IMG/VR virus record: IMGVR_UViG_3300035670_000099
Span: 1 to 64,000 of that record
Reading direction: 5' to 3' (one strand)
DNA length: 64,000 bases
DNA from: a virus
Of the stretch, positions 54,745 through 63,534 are shown piece by piece. Every line of letters starts with the position of its first letter. Within the stretch, counting starts at the first letter, position 1. Position numbers and translations under genes: made by a program. The notes beneath the pieces were generated by a model that was given only the letters and a program-made list of their open reading frames with translations, was not told where the DNA came from and did no database searches.

Positions 54745-56466
54745 ATGCTAAGAGACTATCAACAGTCAGCAATTAACCGGATATACCAGTTATTCAGAAA
54801 CAACATAACCAGTGTTATGTTGTACGCTCCTACGGGTGCAGGCAAAACGCATATCAGCAGCAAGATTATCGCTGATTGCTTGTCTAAGAACAGGAGAATT
54901 TTATTTTTAGTCCACAGGACTAAGTTAATTGAACAGACAATATCTACTCTGGTTAAAAGCTATGGAGTGAAACTAGAGCAGATAGGCGTTATAGCGCCTA
55001 ATTACAAGTCGGATTATAAATGTCCGGTTCAGATATCCATGGTGCAAACTATCCAAAACAGACAATATCCAGAAGACATCGGATTACTAATTGTGGATGA
55101 AGCCCATACCACTGCTTATTTCAGTGTGTTTGAAAAGTTACTAAATCATTACAGTGGCGGCATTTGGACACAATCTAAATGCTTTGTACTTGGTTTATCT
55201 GCTTCACCATGGAGAACTAAAAAGAGAGAAGGTTTTTGTAGATTCTTCCAAGCGATGGTACGCGCGCCATATCCAGAAGAATTGATTAAGCAAGGACATT
55301 TATGCAGCGCTAGACATTTTGGCTGGGGTGGATTAATTGATTACTCTAAACTCGATGTTGGAGCAGCTGGAGATTTTACCCAAAACAGTTTAGAGGTTGT
55401 TTGTAATAGCGAATATAACAAAGTTATTATAGACAAATTTCTTAAGTTATGCCCCACCAGGAAGACGATAGCTTTCTGTGCTGGTGTTAAACAATCCATA
55501 GATTTATCTGAACAATTCAATAGTGCTGGCATTAAAGCTAGTGTTGTTACCGGTGAAACTCCGGAATTTGTCCGGAAAGACATCTACAATCAATTTAAAC
55601 GTGGAGACATTCAAGTTATTAGTAGCGTATCTGTATTGTGTGAGGGCTTTGATGAGACTAGCTGTAATGCTGCAATTATTGCCCGTCCTACTAAATCTAG
55701 AGCATTATTGGTGCAGATGTGTGGTAGAGCATTAAGATTGCATCCTGATAAACAAGATGCTTATTTATTAGACTTTGGGGATAATTTTAAACGACTTGGA
55801 TTACCTGTCTCTAAATTCCCCACACCATTGTGTCCAACGTTTAAGAAAGCAGAAGAAATGCCAGTTAAAGAATGTCCTAACTGTTCTGCAATACTGCCAA
55901 TTTTTGCTATGATTTGTCCTGATTGTGGACACTTGTTTGTGAAAGAGGAAGAAGAAGACACTCCAGATACTTTGCCTGAGTTTGGAGAGATATTCTCCAA
56001 AGAACAACAAGAACAAATATCTTATCTAAGAGGACAACTACTACGTGCTTACAAAGCTGAAAGAGATATTGGGAGAGTCACGTGGTTGTTCACAGAAAGA
56101 TATAATTTTTTGCCTCCACAGCATTGGTATTTAGACGCTATTTTTAGACGTGGTAGAAATGTCCATCCCACAGTCAGAAAGACAGATGAACAAGCATTAC
56201 TACGTTTCTTTAAGAAGACTAAACCTACTGCCAGTTCTGGTTGGTTAGGAGAACAATTTAGGCGAGAATTTGGCAAAGGATATTATGACTTTGATACAAT
56301 CAACTGGAAAGATGTTTTAGGAGTTCCCGAGCATAGTAATTACAGTTACAAAGACGTAACTGATTTGTATAGACAAAAAATAGTACAAGCCTCTCCAGAA
56401 GATGCTTCGCTCTTAAACTTCTGTCTGGAAGAGGCATTGAAAATATTGAATTCGTCAGCCTATTGA
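54745..56466 (+). CDS. Superfamily II DEAD/DEAH-type helicase with zinc ribbon
   Basis: Starting at MLRDYQQSAINRIYQLF, the usual helicase front, it shows motif I APTGAGKTHI, motif Ia LFLVHRTKLIE, motif II VDEAHTTAYF, motif III LSASPWRT, motif V SVLCEGFDETSCNAAI and motif VI QMCGRALRLHP. A four-cysteine zinc ribbon (KECPNCSAIL...ICPDCGHLF) near residue 385 follows, then an unassigned C-terminal region. It probably unwinds DNA in replication or repair. It is transcribed alone. Confidence 0.88.
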   Translation: MLRDYQQSAINRIYQLFRNNITSVMLYAPTGAGKTHISSKIIADCLSKNRRILFLVHRTKLIEQTISTLVKSYGVKLEQIGVIAPNYKSDYKCPVQISMVQTIQNRQYPEDIGLLIVDEAHTTAYFSVFEKLLNHYSGGIWTQSKCFVLGLSASPWRTKKREGFCRFFQAMVRAPYPEELIKQGHLCSARHFGWGGLIDYSKLDVGAAGDFTQNSLEVVCNSEYNKVIIDKFLKLCPTRKTIAFCAGVKQSIDLSEQFNSAGIKASVVTGETPEFVRKDIYNQFKRGDIQVISSVSVLCEGFDETSCNAAIIARPTKSRALLVQMCGRALRLHPDKQDAYLLDFGDNFKRLGLPVSKFPTPLCPTFKKAEEMPVKECPNCSAILPIFAMICPDCGHLFVKEEEEDTPDTLPEFGEIFSKEQQEQISYLRGQLLRAYKAERDIGRVTWLFTERYNFLPPQHWYLDAIFRRGRNVHPTVRKTDEQALLRFFKKTKPTASSGWLGEQFRREFGKGYYDFDTINWKDVLGVPEHSNYSYKDVTDLYRQKIVQASPEDASLLNFCLEEALKILNSSAY

Positions 56467-56467
56467 A

Positions 56468-56632
56468 TTAACATTTCTCCCAAAGTATGTTTGCTTTAAG
56501 CAGATTCACAGCTTGCAATTTACTTAATGCAGTAACAACTACTGTGGGAGGATAACTTGAAAATTGTTTAAGAATCTCGCCGTAATTGCGAGGTTCATTA
56601 CAAAATTTGACTAGCTCTTGTTCTAAATCCAT
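56468..56632 (-). CDS. Small winged-helix-like protein, 54 aa
   Basis: MDLEQELVKFCNEPRNYGEI, then LKQFSSYPPTVVVTALSKLQ and AVNLLKANILWEKC. The helix-turn-helix pattern with a trailing wing-like strand suggests a small DNA-binding protein. It is convergent with the helicase, whose stop lies one base from its own. Only a weak ribosome-binding site is seen, but a consensus promoter precedes it. Confidence 0.55.
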   Translation of the reverse strand: MDLEQELVKFCNEPRNYGEILKQFSSYPPTVVVTALSKLQAVNLLKANILWEKC

Positions 56633-56658
56633 AACAATGGTAAAAATGGTACTCTAAA

Positions 56659-56686
56659 ATTATACTATAATCCATTGACATGTCAA
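56659..56686 (-). promoter_or_regulatory. Consensus promoter overlapping a 12-bp palindrome
   Basis: On the minus strand: TTGACA, 16 bases, TATAAT. The -35 lies within the perfect palindrome TTGACATGTCAA (56675-56686), which also offers a -35 on the plus strand, where no gene follows. Confidence 0.75.
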
Positions 56687-56707
56687 ATTTAAAATTTATT
56701 TAAAGCA

Positions 56708-56733
56708 AAGCCTGTGTTGATTGGCACAGGCTT
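56708..56733 (-). terminator. Terminator of the tail-tip operon
   Basis: AAGCCTGTG and CACAGGCTT form a 9-bp stem next to AT-rich flanks, 4 bases after the stop at 56737. The U run is poor, so efficiency is uncertain. Confidence 0.6.
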
Positions 56734-56736
56734 AAA

Positions 56737-57117
56737 TTATTTAACATCATAGACTAAAAAGTTAGAACTCCATTCCAAAATGGATAGCAACATCTTTTGA
56801 AAAAAAATTATAAATAATGATTTGACTTTTACTACTGACTTAAAGATATTGATTTTAATGTTCCTGATTTCAAAAGTAACTGCATGAGATGCATCATCAA
56901 CTGAAACCAAGACAATTGACTTGATTTTAGATGGTTCAAATTTATCTGTCTGCATGTTATTAGAGCGTAAAAAAGCAATAAATCTAGGATAATGTTCAGT
57001 TATCAATATCCAGATATCGTCTTGACAAGATATAAATAAATCATATCCTTCTTCACTTTGAAAACCTGAGATTGAGCAGTATTCAAGTATTTCTTTGATA
57101 GGATTAAGATTATTCAT
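56737..57117 (-). CDS. Hypothetical protein, 126 aa
   Basis: MNNLNPIKEILEYCSISGFQ, then strand-rich segments (IKSIVLVSVDDASHAVTFEI) and a hydrophobic C-terminal region (VKSLFIIFFQKMLLSILEWS). The last gene of the minus-strand tail-tip run, overlapping the K-like gene by four bases. No family recognised. Confidence 0.55.
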   Translation of the reverse strand: MNNLNPIKEILEYCSISGFQSEEGYDLFISCQDDIWILITEHYPRFIAFLRSNNMQTDKFEPSKIKSIVLVSVDDASHAVTFEIRNIKINIFKSVVKVKSLFIIFFQKMLLSILEWSSNFLVYDVK

Positions 57118-57884
57118 TCAAAACTCCTGTGTCTGCATATATATCGTGTTGCATGTTTCCAGTAAGTGCCACCATAAACAAACAATTCGCTAGTTCTTTC
57201 ACCTCCTAGATTATGTAAACCAGTGTTATTGTCATCAATTATTATGCTTACATGGTGAGGCTGTATGTTATTTAAACTCATAACAATGACATCATTTTTT
57301 TGATGTAATTCTCCAAATTCTAACTTACGGAAATTAGCTTTTTGGAAATTCTCTTCTATCAAATTCCAAGAAGAAGATGTTGTTTCTTGCAAAGAAAACC
57401 CACGGGGAAAATCAGGTAAAGATATATCTAACATTCCTTTATAATAAGCTCTAAGCAAGCTAAAGCAGTCAGTCCTATTGTAAACAAATGGCCACTTTAA
57501 ATAATAGTTGACTTCTTTGGGAGAACCGTCAATAAACAAAGGAAATGGATTAGCTAAATTTGCTGGATCAAACAAGTCCCAGGATTCAAAAGCAGAATGG
57601 TACAGAATATATTTTATCTTACTGGATTTTGCATTACAAATATCTGGCGGGCTTAGATATTCGCTTTGTTCTGTCTTCCAGTGAGTGTGGTAAACACCTT
57701 GGATGTCATTGTATCCAACTATTAAATCTAGTTCGTCCGGTTCAATAACAAATGCTTCATGCTTGTTCTCAGCAGCATTTGTACATCTATACGGCACGTC
57801 TTCCACAATGACACCGCAAACTTCTTGCTCTGGAAACTCCTTCGCGTGTTCAATTATATGCTCTTTTATATAAGCAGATATCAT
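57114..57884 (-). CDS. Lambda gpK-like tail assembly protein (JAMM + NlpC/P60)
   Basis: The first 110 residues are a JAMM/Mov34 protease-like domain: EVCGVIVEDV with Glu, and GVYHTHW with SEYLSPPDICNA giving HxH and Asp. The rest is NlpC/P60: RTDCFSLLRAYYKGM with the catalytic Cys, and HHVSIIIDDN with the His. Such proteins sit in the tail tip and may cut the wall at infection. It overlaps the genes on both sides. Confidence 0.85.
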   Translation of the reverse strand: MISAYIKEHIIEHAKEFPEQEVCGVIVEDVPYRCTNAAENKHEAFVIEPDELDLIVGYNDIQGVYHTHWKTEQSEYLSPPDICNAKSSKIKYILYHSAFESWDLFDPANLANPFPLFIDGSPKEVNYYLKWPFVYNRTDCFSLLRAYYKGMLDISLPDFPRGFSLQETTSSSWNLIEENFQKANFRKLEFGELHQKNDVIVMSLNNIQPHHVSIIIDDNNTGLHNLGGERTSELFVYGGTYWKHATRYICRHRSFE

Positions 57885-58255
57885 ACTCTTGGTGGGTAAA
57901 CTTTAGAAATTATGCTGGCGTTAGATCTTACTTGAGTACTTGTTATTTTAGTAGAGATTGTGTATTGATTTTCTCCAACTGTGGTTACAGTCCATTCATC
58001 ACAAACACACTCTTTAAGATCTTCACCGGTGGGACTCCACTCAAAAGAAGATAAAGAGTACTGTCGTAAATCAGCTAAAATAACATCTAATTCAGGCTTG
58101 CTATACACTGGACTGCGCACATCCCATTCACAATATGGTGATATGCCCTGCGTTAAAATTTGGCTGTAATTATCCCCTAATCTTGTTTTAATAGTTGGGA
58201 TAATTGTGTTTTTAGATAACTGCCACAATGGCGATAATTCCAGCACTAAGCTCAT
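57881..58255 (-). CDS. Lambda gpM-like minor tail protein, 124 aa
   Basis: Matches the Phage_min_tail pattern: LSPLWQLSKNTIIPTIKTRL, GDNYSQILTQGISPYCEWDV and SLSSFEWSPTG, with a final beta segment (TVTTVGENQYTISTKITST). The conserved GD-Y-Q-Gi motif is clear. It forms part of the tail-tip complex. A second gpM-like gene occurs at 62197. Confidence 0.72.
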   Translation of the reverse strand: MSLVLELSPLWQLSKNTIIPTIKTRLGDNYSQILTQGISPYCEWDVRSPVYSKPELDVILADLRQYSLSSFEWSPTGEDLKECVCDEWTVTTVGENQYTISTKITSTQVRSNASIISKVYPPRV

Positions 58256-58767
58256 AAGACAAAATATCCGATTGTGTAATTAAACGCAGAAGCAGCACTT
58301 GAGACAATATTCAAAGCAGTGTTAGCTGTTAGCTTAAATTCTCTATTTGCTGCAAGACTTATATCTTTGACAGAACCTTGAGAGGACAAATAAAAGCGAA
58401 TTCTGTCTGTAGATCCATCTCGAATAGTAATAGTCTGAGCGGTAGTACCTTCTAATTCAACTCTAATGAAAGACACATAAATACTTACTCCCGCTCCTGG
58501 CGCTGCTATTGCTGCTGTAGTAGTAGCAGTACTTGCAGTACCAGTTACAAATAGCATTGTTGGCGATACATTAGTTTTTGCTAGTAATCTTTTTGCTAAA
58601 GAGATTAAACTTGCTGATGCAGTGTCTGATGTAGCAGCAGTGTCACCTTTGTCTCCAATAGCTGTTGACTCAAATTGCATCACATCTGGATCATTGGCAG
58701 TCCCAGATCCTGAAGTTGTAGCTCTTTCCCGTTGTTGCCCGGCTCCGTCGATATATTTAACTGGCAT
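58252..58767 (-). CDS. Tail-tip-associated small-residue-rich protein, 171 aa
   Basis: MPVKYIDGAGQQRERATTSG, then a Ser/Thr/Ala-rich beta region (LFVTGTASTATTTAAIAAPG; LEGTTAQTITIRDGSTDRIR). It looks like a jelly-roll- or decoration-like structural protein and is placed among the tail-tip genes. No specific family assigned. Confidence 0.5.
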   Translation of the reverse strand: MPVKYIDGAGQQRERATTSGSGTANDPDVMQFESTAIGDKGDTAATSDTASASLISLAKRLLAKTNVSPTMLFVTGTASTATTTAAIAAPGAGVSIYVSFIRVELEGTTAQTITIRDGSTDRIRFYLSSQGSVKDISLAANREFKLTANTALNIVSSAASAFNYTIGYFVL

Positions 58768-58768
58768 A

Positions 58769-59242
58769 TTAAAAATCTAAAGCAATGAATGAGTTTATTT
58801 TAGCACTTAACTTTAAGCTGTACGTTGTGTAATCCACAATAATAAATGACTCAGCCCAATCAGATGGATTTGTGTTGCTAAAAAATGTTGCCTTGACTCT
58901 TGCATAATAAGTAGCTTTGGGCATATTTGAAAACGTGGCAAATGTCTCTATTGTGTTTTGAGTCATTTCCCATGCTCCTGTCAATCCTTTCTTAATCTCT
59001 ACAACATATCCAATTGTCCATGGAGAATTTTGCAAAGAACCATTAATTGTCTGTTGAGGTGGAAGCCAAGAAACATAAATATCAAAAAAGTTTGCTCCTT
59101 CCGTGATTGGAATACCATCAGCTGATAGTTTACCAATTGGATTAGTTGATACTGTAACTTCTCTTGGAACTACATTAACGTTGGGAGCATTAGAAGACAC
59201 TCGTTGAGGCAACGAATCAAAAGCCCATTGTACTGGTGTCAT
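58769..59242 (-). CDS. Fibronectin type III-like protein downstream of gpJ
   Basis: Strands and spacing resemble a fibronectin type III unit: PITEGANFFDIYVSWLPPQQ, NSPWTIGYVVEIKKGLTGAW, TYYARVKATFFSNTNPSDW. In lambda such domains lie within gpJ itself; here they are a separate 157-residue gene overlapping its end. It may extend the tail-tip receptor-binding unit. Confidence 0.6.
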   Translation of the reverse strand: MTPVQWAFDSLPQRVSSNAPNVNVVPREVTVSTNPIGKLSADGIPITEGANFFDIYVSWLPPQQTINGSLQNSPWTIGYVVEIKKGLTGAWEMTQNTIETFATFSNMPKATYYARVKATFFSNTNPSDWAESFIIVDYTTYSLKLSAKINSFIALDF

Positions 59243-61173
59243 ATTGTTGACATACTATCAATAAAACTATATTTAGTACTATCATATTCTGATGCAGTAA
59301 TTTCATGCATACCTTCAATCGTTTCTGAAACAGGCACTCTATTTATTACTCGATATTGTTTAGGAACAACAGAATTGCCGGATAATATCCAGTTAGATTC
59401 AGGTGGCGGTGCTGCACTAAAAGCAGAAGTTACTGTGACAACTGAAGTTGTATTAGCAGTGTTTTCTATTGTTTCTTGTTGCCAAGTACCATCACTCAAA
59501 GTAACACTAATTTGGTATGTTTGCCCTGCCACTAACGTCACTGGACTATCTAGATTAATTGTGGTTGTAGTAGCTGAAACAATCAATCCTCCAGCACGCA
59601 TTTCTAATCGTTCAGAGTCAGATATAGTAATAATATCTCCTGGCTTTATAAAAGCTGCATAAGCCCTAGCTTTAAATGTTACTGTCTCTTGTTCTAATCT
59701 ATCAGAAATTAAAGCTGCTACTCCTGCTCGTCTTGCTTGTCCTCTGCTAGTACATGCAATAGCTTCTAATTCTAGTTCTTTAATTCCCCATTTTTGTATA
59801 GCAATTGGATCTTCTACCATCTCAACTGTTTTGCGGTAAAAATCAGCTGGATTTAGCCAACTTACTAATGCTACAGTTTTTTTGGATTTTAGCCCAACTC
59901 TGCTATATATAAAAACTCCATCTTCAACATCCGCTTGCGTAAATTGGTATTTTATAGCATCTGGTTTATCTGCAATAAATGTTATCGTTCCAGCCTGCCA
60001 ATAAGCAAATCCTCTAAATATTGTTATCAAAGATTCCAGTACTTGGTATGCTTCTGTTTTGGCTTGTAAGACAATATTACATTGAAATCTTGGCTCATAA
60101 ATTGGGCTACCATTTGTGCTATATCCGCTTGGAACTAATTCATTACAGTATTTACTAATCTCGTATAATCCCCATTTATCTATTTGTTTAGTATCAATAT
60201 ACTTGCCAAGTCCATATCTAGTATTTGTAATTAAATCATATAAAATCCATGCTGGATCTGAAACAGCTACGTTTGGTGTTTGAAAAACTCCATTCCAAAC
60301 GCCATCATAGACAATACGTCTATTCAATCCATCTATTATGGCATTACTTGGAACTTGTACTAATCTCCCAAATACTTCAAATAAGACATTTGGAACTGAG
60401 CTAAACCCAGATGTATCAAACGAAAAAGCTGCTAAAGCTGTATTTGGATAATTTAATTTTTTGTTTGTAATTTTTGCGTAAGAAACAAACGACATATTGC
60501 GTTGGTATCCAGCCTTTTCGGTTTCTGCATTATCTAAAGTAAGTTTGATAACTTTAATAGATAAATTACCCAACCCAGTAACTGGAGGAAATCTAAATCT
60601 ATAATCAAATTCTGTTGGGCTTGAATAACGCCCAGAAACTACATTGTAATAAGTAAATAATGTTTCATAAGCATTATTTACTTCTCGTTGTATAATAATT
60701 TGAAATTCTATATTAGTTGTTTCAATATTACCATTATCTGGATTCTGTCTTTGCATTTGAAAAGACAATTTTACTTTAACTTCATCAGGAATACCACCTT
60801 GAATTTGTTGAGTAACACCAAGATTATTTCCTTCTCCATTCCATTCTACTGCTGAATTTACAGATATTTCGTTTGAAATAGTATCTCCAAATCCAAATAA
60901 TTCAATTGGTGATTGAATTTGGGTTCCTGCACGATAATCGAATTGAACATTCTTGAAATTATCACTATTATCTTCATTTTTGACTGGAGTTTCATCCAGA
61001 TAAACTCTAGTCAATGGATTTGTTCCAAAACCTTGTATTGGGCCTTCTGATATTGCTCCTAAAATGTAAGCAACTGAAGTACTGGTTCCTGTTATTCTAG
61101 CAACATTAGGAGTTCCTCTTCCTCCTTTACCGCCGCCACTTCCTTGGATTTTTTTATGTTTTTTGTGTTTCAT
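59239..61173 (-). CDS. Lambda gpJ-like tail tip attachment protein
   Basis: The 644-residue protein carries the J family front (RITGTSTSVAYILGAISEGP, IQGF, VYLDETPV) and the central hub motif PAWILYDLITNTRYGLGKY, followed by FIADKPDAIKYQFTQADVED. It forms the central tip that contacts the host. It is shorter than lambda J, the host-binding end being carried by the next gene. The basic, glycine-rich N terminus (HKKIQGSGGGKGGRGT) is usual. Confidence 0.85.
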   Translation of the reverse strand: MKHKKHKKIQGSGGGKGGRGTPNVARITGTSTSVAYILGAISEGPIQGFGTNPLTRVYLDETPVKNEDNSDNFKNVQFDYRAGTQIQSPIELFGFGDTISNEISVNSAVEWNGEGNNLGVTQQIQGGIPDEVKVKLSFQMQRQNPDNGNIETTNIEFQIIIQREVNNAYETLFTYYNVVSGRYSSPTEFDYRFRFPPVTGLGNLSIKVIKLTLDNAETEKAGYQRNMSFVSYAKITNKKLNYPNTALAAFSFDTSGFSSVPNVLFEVFGRLVQVPSNAIIDGLNRRIVYDGVWNGVFQTPNVAVSDPAWILYDLITNTRYGLGKYIDTKQIDKWGLYEISKYCNELVPSGYSTNGSPIYEPRFQCNIVLQAKTEAYQVLESLITIFRGFAYWQAGTITFIADKPDAIKYQFTQADVEDGVFIYSRVGLKSKKTVALVSWLNPADFYRKTVEMVEDPIAIQKWGIKELELEAIACTSRGQARRAGVAALISDRLEQETVTFKARAYAAFIKPGDIITISDSERLEMRAGGLIVSATTTTINLDSPVTLVAGQTYQISVTLSDGTWQQETIENTANTTSVVTVTSAFSAAPPPESNWILSGNSVVPKQYRVINRVPVSETIEGMHEITASEYDSTKYSFIDSMSTI

Positions 61174-61175
61174 GG

Positions 61176-62198
61176 TTAAGAACCACCATGCTCATATTCT
61201 ACATACGAAACTTTCCAATGTATTTCTACTTTTTGGGAATAATCGTAATTTTGAGATAATCCAGATGTCACTGCTCTAACACGAATTGTCCAAGGGTTGA
61301 CATTTGTATTGACAAGAGAAGAACTGCACACAGCACTACCAAGCCCATCGTCATAAACGCAATTATATGGAGTTAAAGATACATCCTCTGTCAAAAATCC
61401 TTGTGAGTTAAAAATTAATTTATTTCCAGATATAATAAAACGAGAATTATAAGTATCTCCATCCCCTTGCACTAAAGAGAAAGTAACAGGAGAGTTATTT
61501 GGATCTCCCAAGAATTGAAGAGTAGCAAGTTCACTATTTGCTTGGTATAAATTAGGATCAAATGAAGCTTGATCTCCTAATAAAGTTTGACTTTGAAATC
61601 TTATCTGAAGTGGATTACCACTAATTGAACTATCTACTCTACTTGAAATAACATACATACCTGTTTGTATTCTCCCATACACAATAGGCATTCTACCGCC
61701 TTCTTGTGTGTTGTTAGGCAATCCTCCTATTGATTTACTCGTTGGCTCCTCTTCCGGCTTGGCTGGCTTAAATAAAGAGCTAATACCAGCAAGTAGTAAA
61801 ATACTTCCTAATAAAATTGTGGTGCTAGATTTAAGAATATGTGATCCCCAAATTGGAATTCCACCTGGAACCCAAATAGCTAAAGCAAACATTGCAGCAG
61901 CGCCGAGCCACATCCACCAATTGTCTCCACTGCCAGCAAGCACAGGGACAATTCTAATGTTACGTACTTTCTTAGATATTGGGCAGCTAAGCTTGTCAAT
62001 TTTATCGTTAGTTATGTTTTCATGTCCAACAACTATGCGATATCTTACGCCGCGATTTTCAGCATCTTGTAAATAACTTAAAAAATTGCTAAAATTAGCT
62101 TTTAAAGCACGAAGTACTTCAGCAACTGATTCTACTGCTAAATCAAGTTTGCTTGTAAATAAATCGCCTAATTCACCTTCTAGGAAGACAGAGATCAT
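61176..62198 (-). CDS. Lambda gpI-like tail assembly protein with membrane segments
   Basis: The first 110 residues carry the gpI/ubiquitin-like pattern (AVESVAEVLRALKANFSNFL, YRIVVGHENI). Two hydrophobic segments follow (WWMWLGAAAMFALAIWVPGG; TTILLGSILLLAGISSLFK), typical of gpI, then a beta-rich extension after about 160 (RMPIVYGRIQTGMYVISSRV). AAAGGA precedes its ATG, which shares two bases with the plus-strand start at 62197. Confidence 0.75.
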   Translation of the reverse strand: MISVFLEGELGDLFTSKLDLAVESVAEVLRALKANFSNFLSYLQDAENRGVRYRIVVGHENITNDKIDKLSCPISKKVRNIRIVPVLAGSGDNWWMWLGAAAMFALAIWVPGGIPIWGSHILKSSTTILLGSILLLAGISSLFKPAKPEEEPTSKSIGGLPNNTQEGGRMPIVYGRIQTGMYVISSRVDSSISGNPLQIRFQSQTLLGDQASFDPNLYQANSELATLQFLGDPNNSPVTFSLVQGDGDTYNSRFIISGNKLIFNSQGFLTEDVSLTPYNCVYDDGLGSAVCSSSLVNTNVNPWTIRVRAVTSGLSQNYDYSQKVEIHWKVSYVEYEHGGS

Positions 62199-62526
62199 GA
62201 GTTATCCTATTATTCCTTTGGTTCCAAATTGGGACAGCACAAAGTCAGAGCAATCAAATATTATTGTAACTAAATACCAGCCTAACACAATTGAGGCAAG
62301 ATCATCAAGAACTAAAATCAATACCACAAATGTTACTTTCTCCGTGTCTGTTAATATAACTAATGGAACTGCTGTAGACACATTCTTGAGAGAACGTAAT
62401 GGCAAAGCATTTAGAGTGGAAAATGACACTATGCTTTACTCTTGTACAGAATGGACTATACAAGCATTGGGAGAAGGTGTTGATTTATTCTCAGCTACAT
62501 TTGAACAAGTTAGGAGATTTTTATGA
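62197..62526 (+). CDS. gpM-like minor tail protein, plus-strand copy, 109 aa
   Basis: MSYPIIPLVPNWDSTKSEQS, then VTFSVSVNITNGTAVDTFLR and MLYSCTEWTIQALGEGVDLF, resemble gpM-like minor tail proteins; the YSCTEWT piece recalls ECVCDEWTVT in the minus-strand copy. TAGGAAGACAGAGATC precedes the ATG, whose AT pair lies inside the divergent gpI-like start. It is translationally coupled to gpL. Confidence 0.65.
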   Translation: MSYPIIPLVPNWDSTKSEQSNIIVTKYQPNTIEARSSRTKINTTNVTFSVSVNITNGTAVDTFLRERNGKAFRVENDTMLYSCTEWTIQALGEGVDLFSATFEQVRRFL

Positions 62527-63254
62527 TTCCAAATTTATTAAGTTTAAATCCAGATTCATTTATAGAATTATATGAGATATATAAATACAGAGTGGAAGAT
62601 ATAAATAAAGATGAAGCTGCACAAAATCCTAACGTGCCATCAACGATGATTGAAACAATTAGGATTGGTAGTATAGCCATGGATGAAAACACACCATGGG
62701 TTGTCTTTGAAGGCAAAACTTATTATGCAGTTGGATGTCAAGGAGAAGGATTTGATTTAATTGGACGTGGTACTATTCCTACTCCAACATTAACTGTATC
62801 TAACGTTGGTGGTATTTTGACTAAATGGCTAAAAGACAGTAGAGATCCAGCATACAGACTGGAAGGTACTCACGTCAAAAGACATGTGACTCAAAAAAGA
62901 TTTTTAGATGGACAAGTAGATGCTAATGCTGGGGTAAAAGAACTGCCAATACAAATTTATGTTATTGAACAGCTAGTAGAAGAGAACTATACTAACGCAA
63001 AATTCAGACTCGGATCTGCCTTTGACGTTGAGGGAATAACATTGCCAGCTAGAGTAATGGTGCGTAGCTGCACTTGGGTATATCGTAGTCCAGAATGCAG
63101 TTACGCTAATCCTGCAAAATTTACAATAAATAATGAGCCAACCCAAAATGCAAGTGAAGATTTCTGTGCAAAAACTATTGCAGCTTGTGAAACAAGATTT
63201 GGTGCAGGCAGTATATTACCATTTGGTGGATTCCCAGGATTAAATACTTACTAA
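62523..63254 (+). CDS. Lambda gpL-like minor tail protein (iron-sulphur type)
   Basis: The C-terminal part has the gpL signature of four conserved cysteines: VRSCTWVYRSPECSYANPAK, DFCAKTIAACETRFG, then SILPFGGFPGLNTY. The lambda relative binds a 4Fe-4S cluster through such cysteines. The N-terminal half (residues 1-110) forms the tail-tip beta ring. It overlaps the previous gene by four bases and the RHH gene by four at the 3' end. Confidence 0.85.
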   Translation: MIPNLLSLNPDSFIELYEIYKYRVEDINKDEAAQNPNVPSTMIETIRIGSIAMDENTPWVVFEGKTYYAVGCQGEGFDLIGRGTIPTPTLTVSNVGGILTKWLKDSRDPAYRLEGTHVKRHVTQKRFLDGQVDANAGVKELPIQIYVIEQLVEENYTNAKFRLGSAFDVEGITLPARVMVRSCTWVYRSPECSYANPAKFTINNEPTQNASEDFCAKTIAACETRFGAGSILPFGGFPGLNTY

Positions 63255-63439
63255 ACCTCGGATTCGTTGCGTTTTAATTTCATGTATATCTTTATCTTGT
63301 TCCGTAGTTCTAGCTCCTGTATTAATCCACTAACAACTAATCTATTTACGATTGAACTGATAGATTCTTCTGTTTCTTGATGGATTGATTGTAAAACAGC
63401 AAAAACATCAGTTGATACAGACACGGAAACTTGTTTCAT
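63251..63439 (-). CDS. Ribbon-helix-helix repressor, 62 aa
   Basis: The start MKQVSVSVSTDVFAVLQSIH follows AGAGGTAAT at 63439. A strand (QVSVSVS) and two helices (VFAVLQSIHQETEESISSIV, NRLVVSGLIQEL) form a CopG/Arc-type DNA-binding fold. Its promoter (TTGCTA, 18 bases, TATAGT) encloses a palindrome, so it most likely represses its own gene. Confidence 0.7.
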   Translation of the reverse strand: MKQVSVSVSTDVFAVLQSIHQETEESISSIVNRLVVSGLIQELELRNKIKIYMKLKRNESEV

Positions 63440-63470
63440 ATTACCTCTCATTGCTTACTAAATTAACTAT

Positions 63471-63486
63471 ACATTATGTATAATGT
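63471..63486. promoter_or_regulatory. Palindromic operator in the RHH promoter
   Basis: ACATTA, TGTA, TAATGT. It lies between the -35 (63490-63495) and -10 (63466-63471) of the minus-strand promoter, the usual place for autoregulation. Confidence 0.6.
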
Positions 63487-63495
63487 ACATAGCAA

Positions 63496-63520
63496 AAAAG
63501 TCCGACTTTAGTCGGACTAA
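63496..63520 (-). terminator. Hairpin between divergent regulator genes
   Basis: AGTCCGACT and AGTCGGACT form a perfect 9-bp stem with a two-base loop; on the minus strand it is followed by TTTTTT. It would stop transcripts coming from the right before the RHH promoter, and it sits just before the AAAGGAGG of the plus-strand gene, so it may also affect translation. Confidence 0.6.
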
Positions 63521-63534
63521 AGGAGGTAACATAC

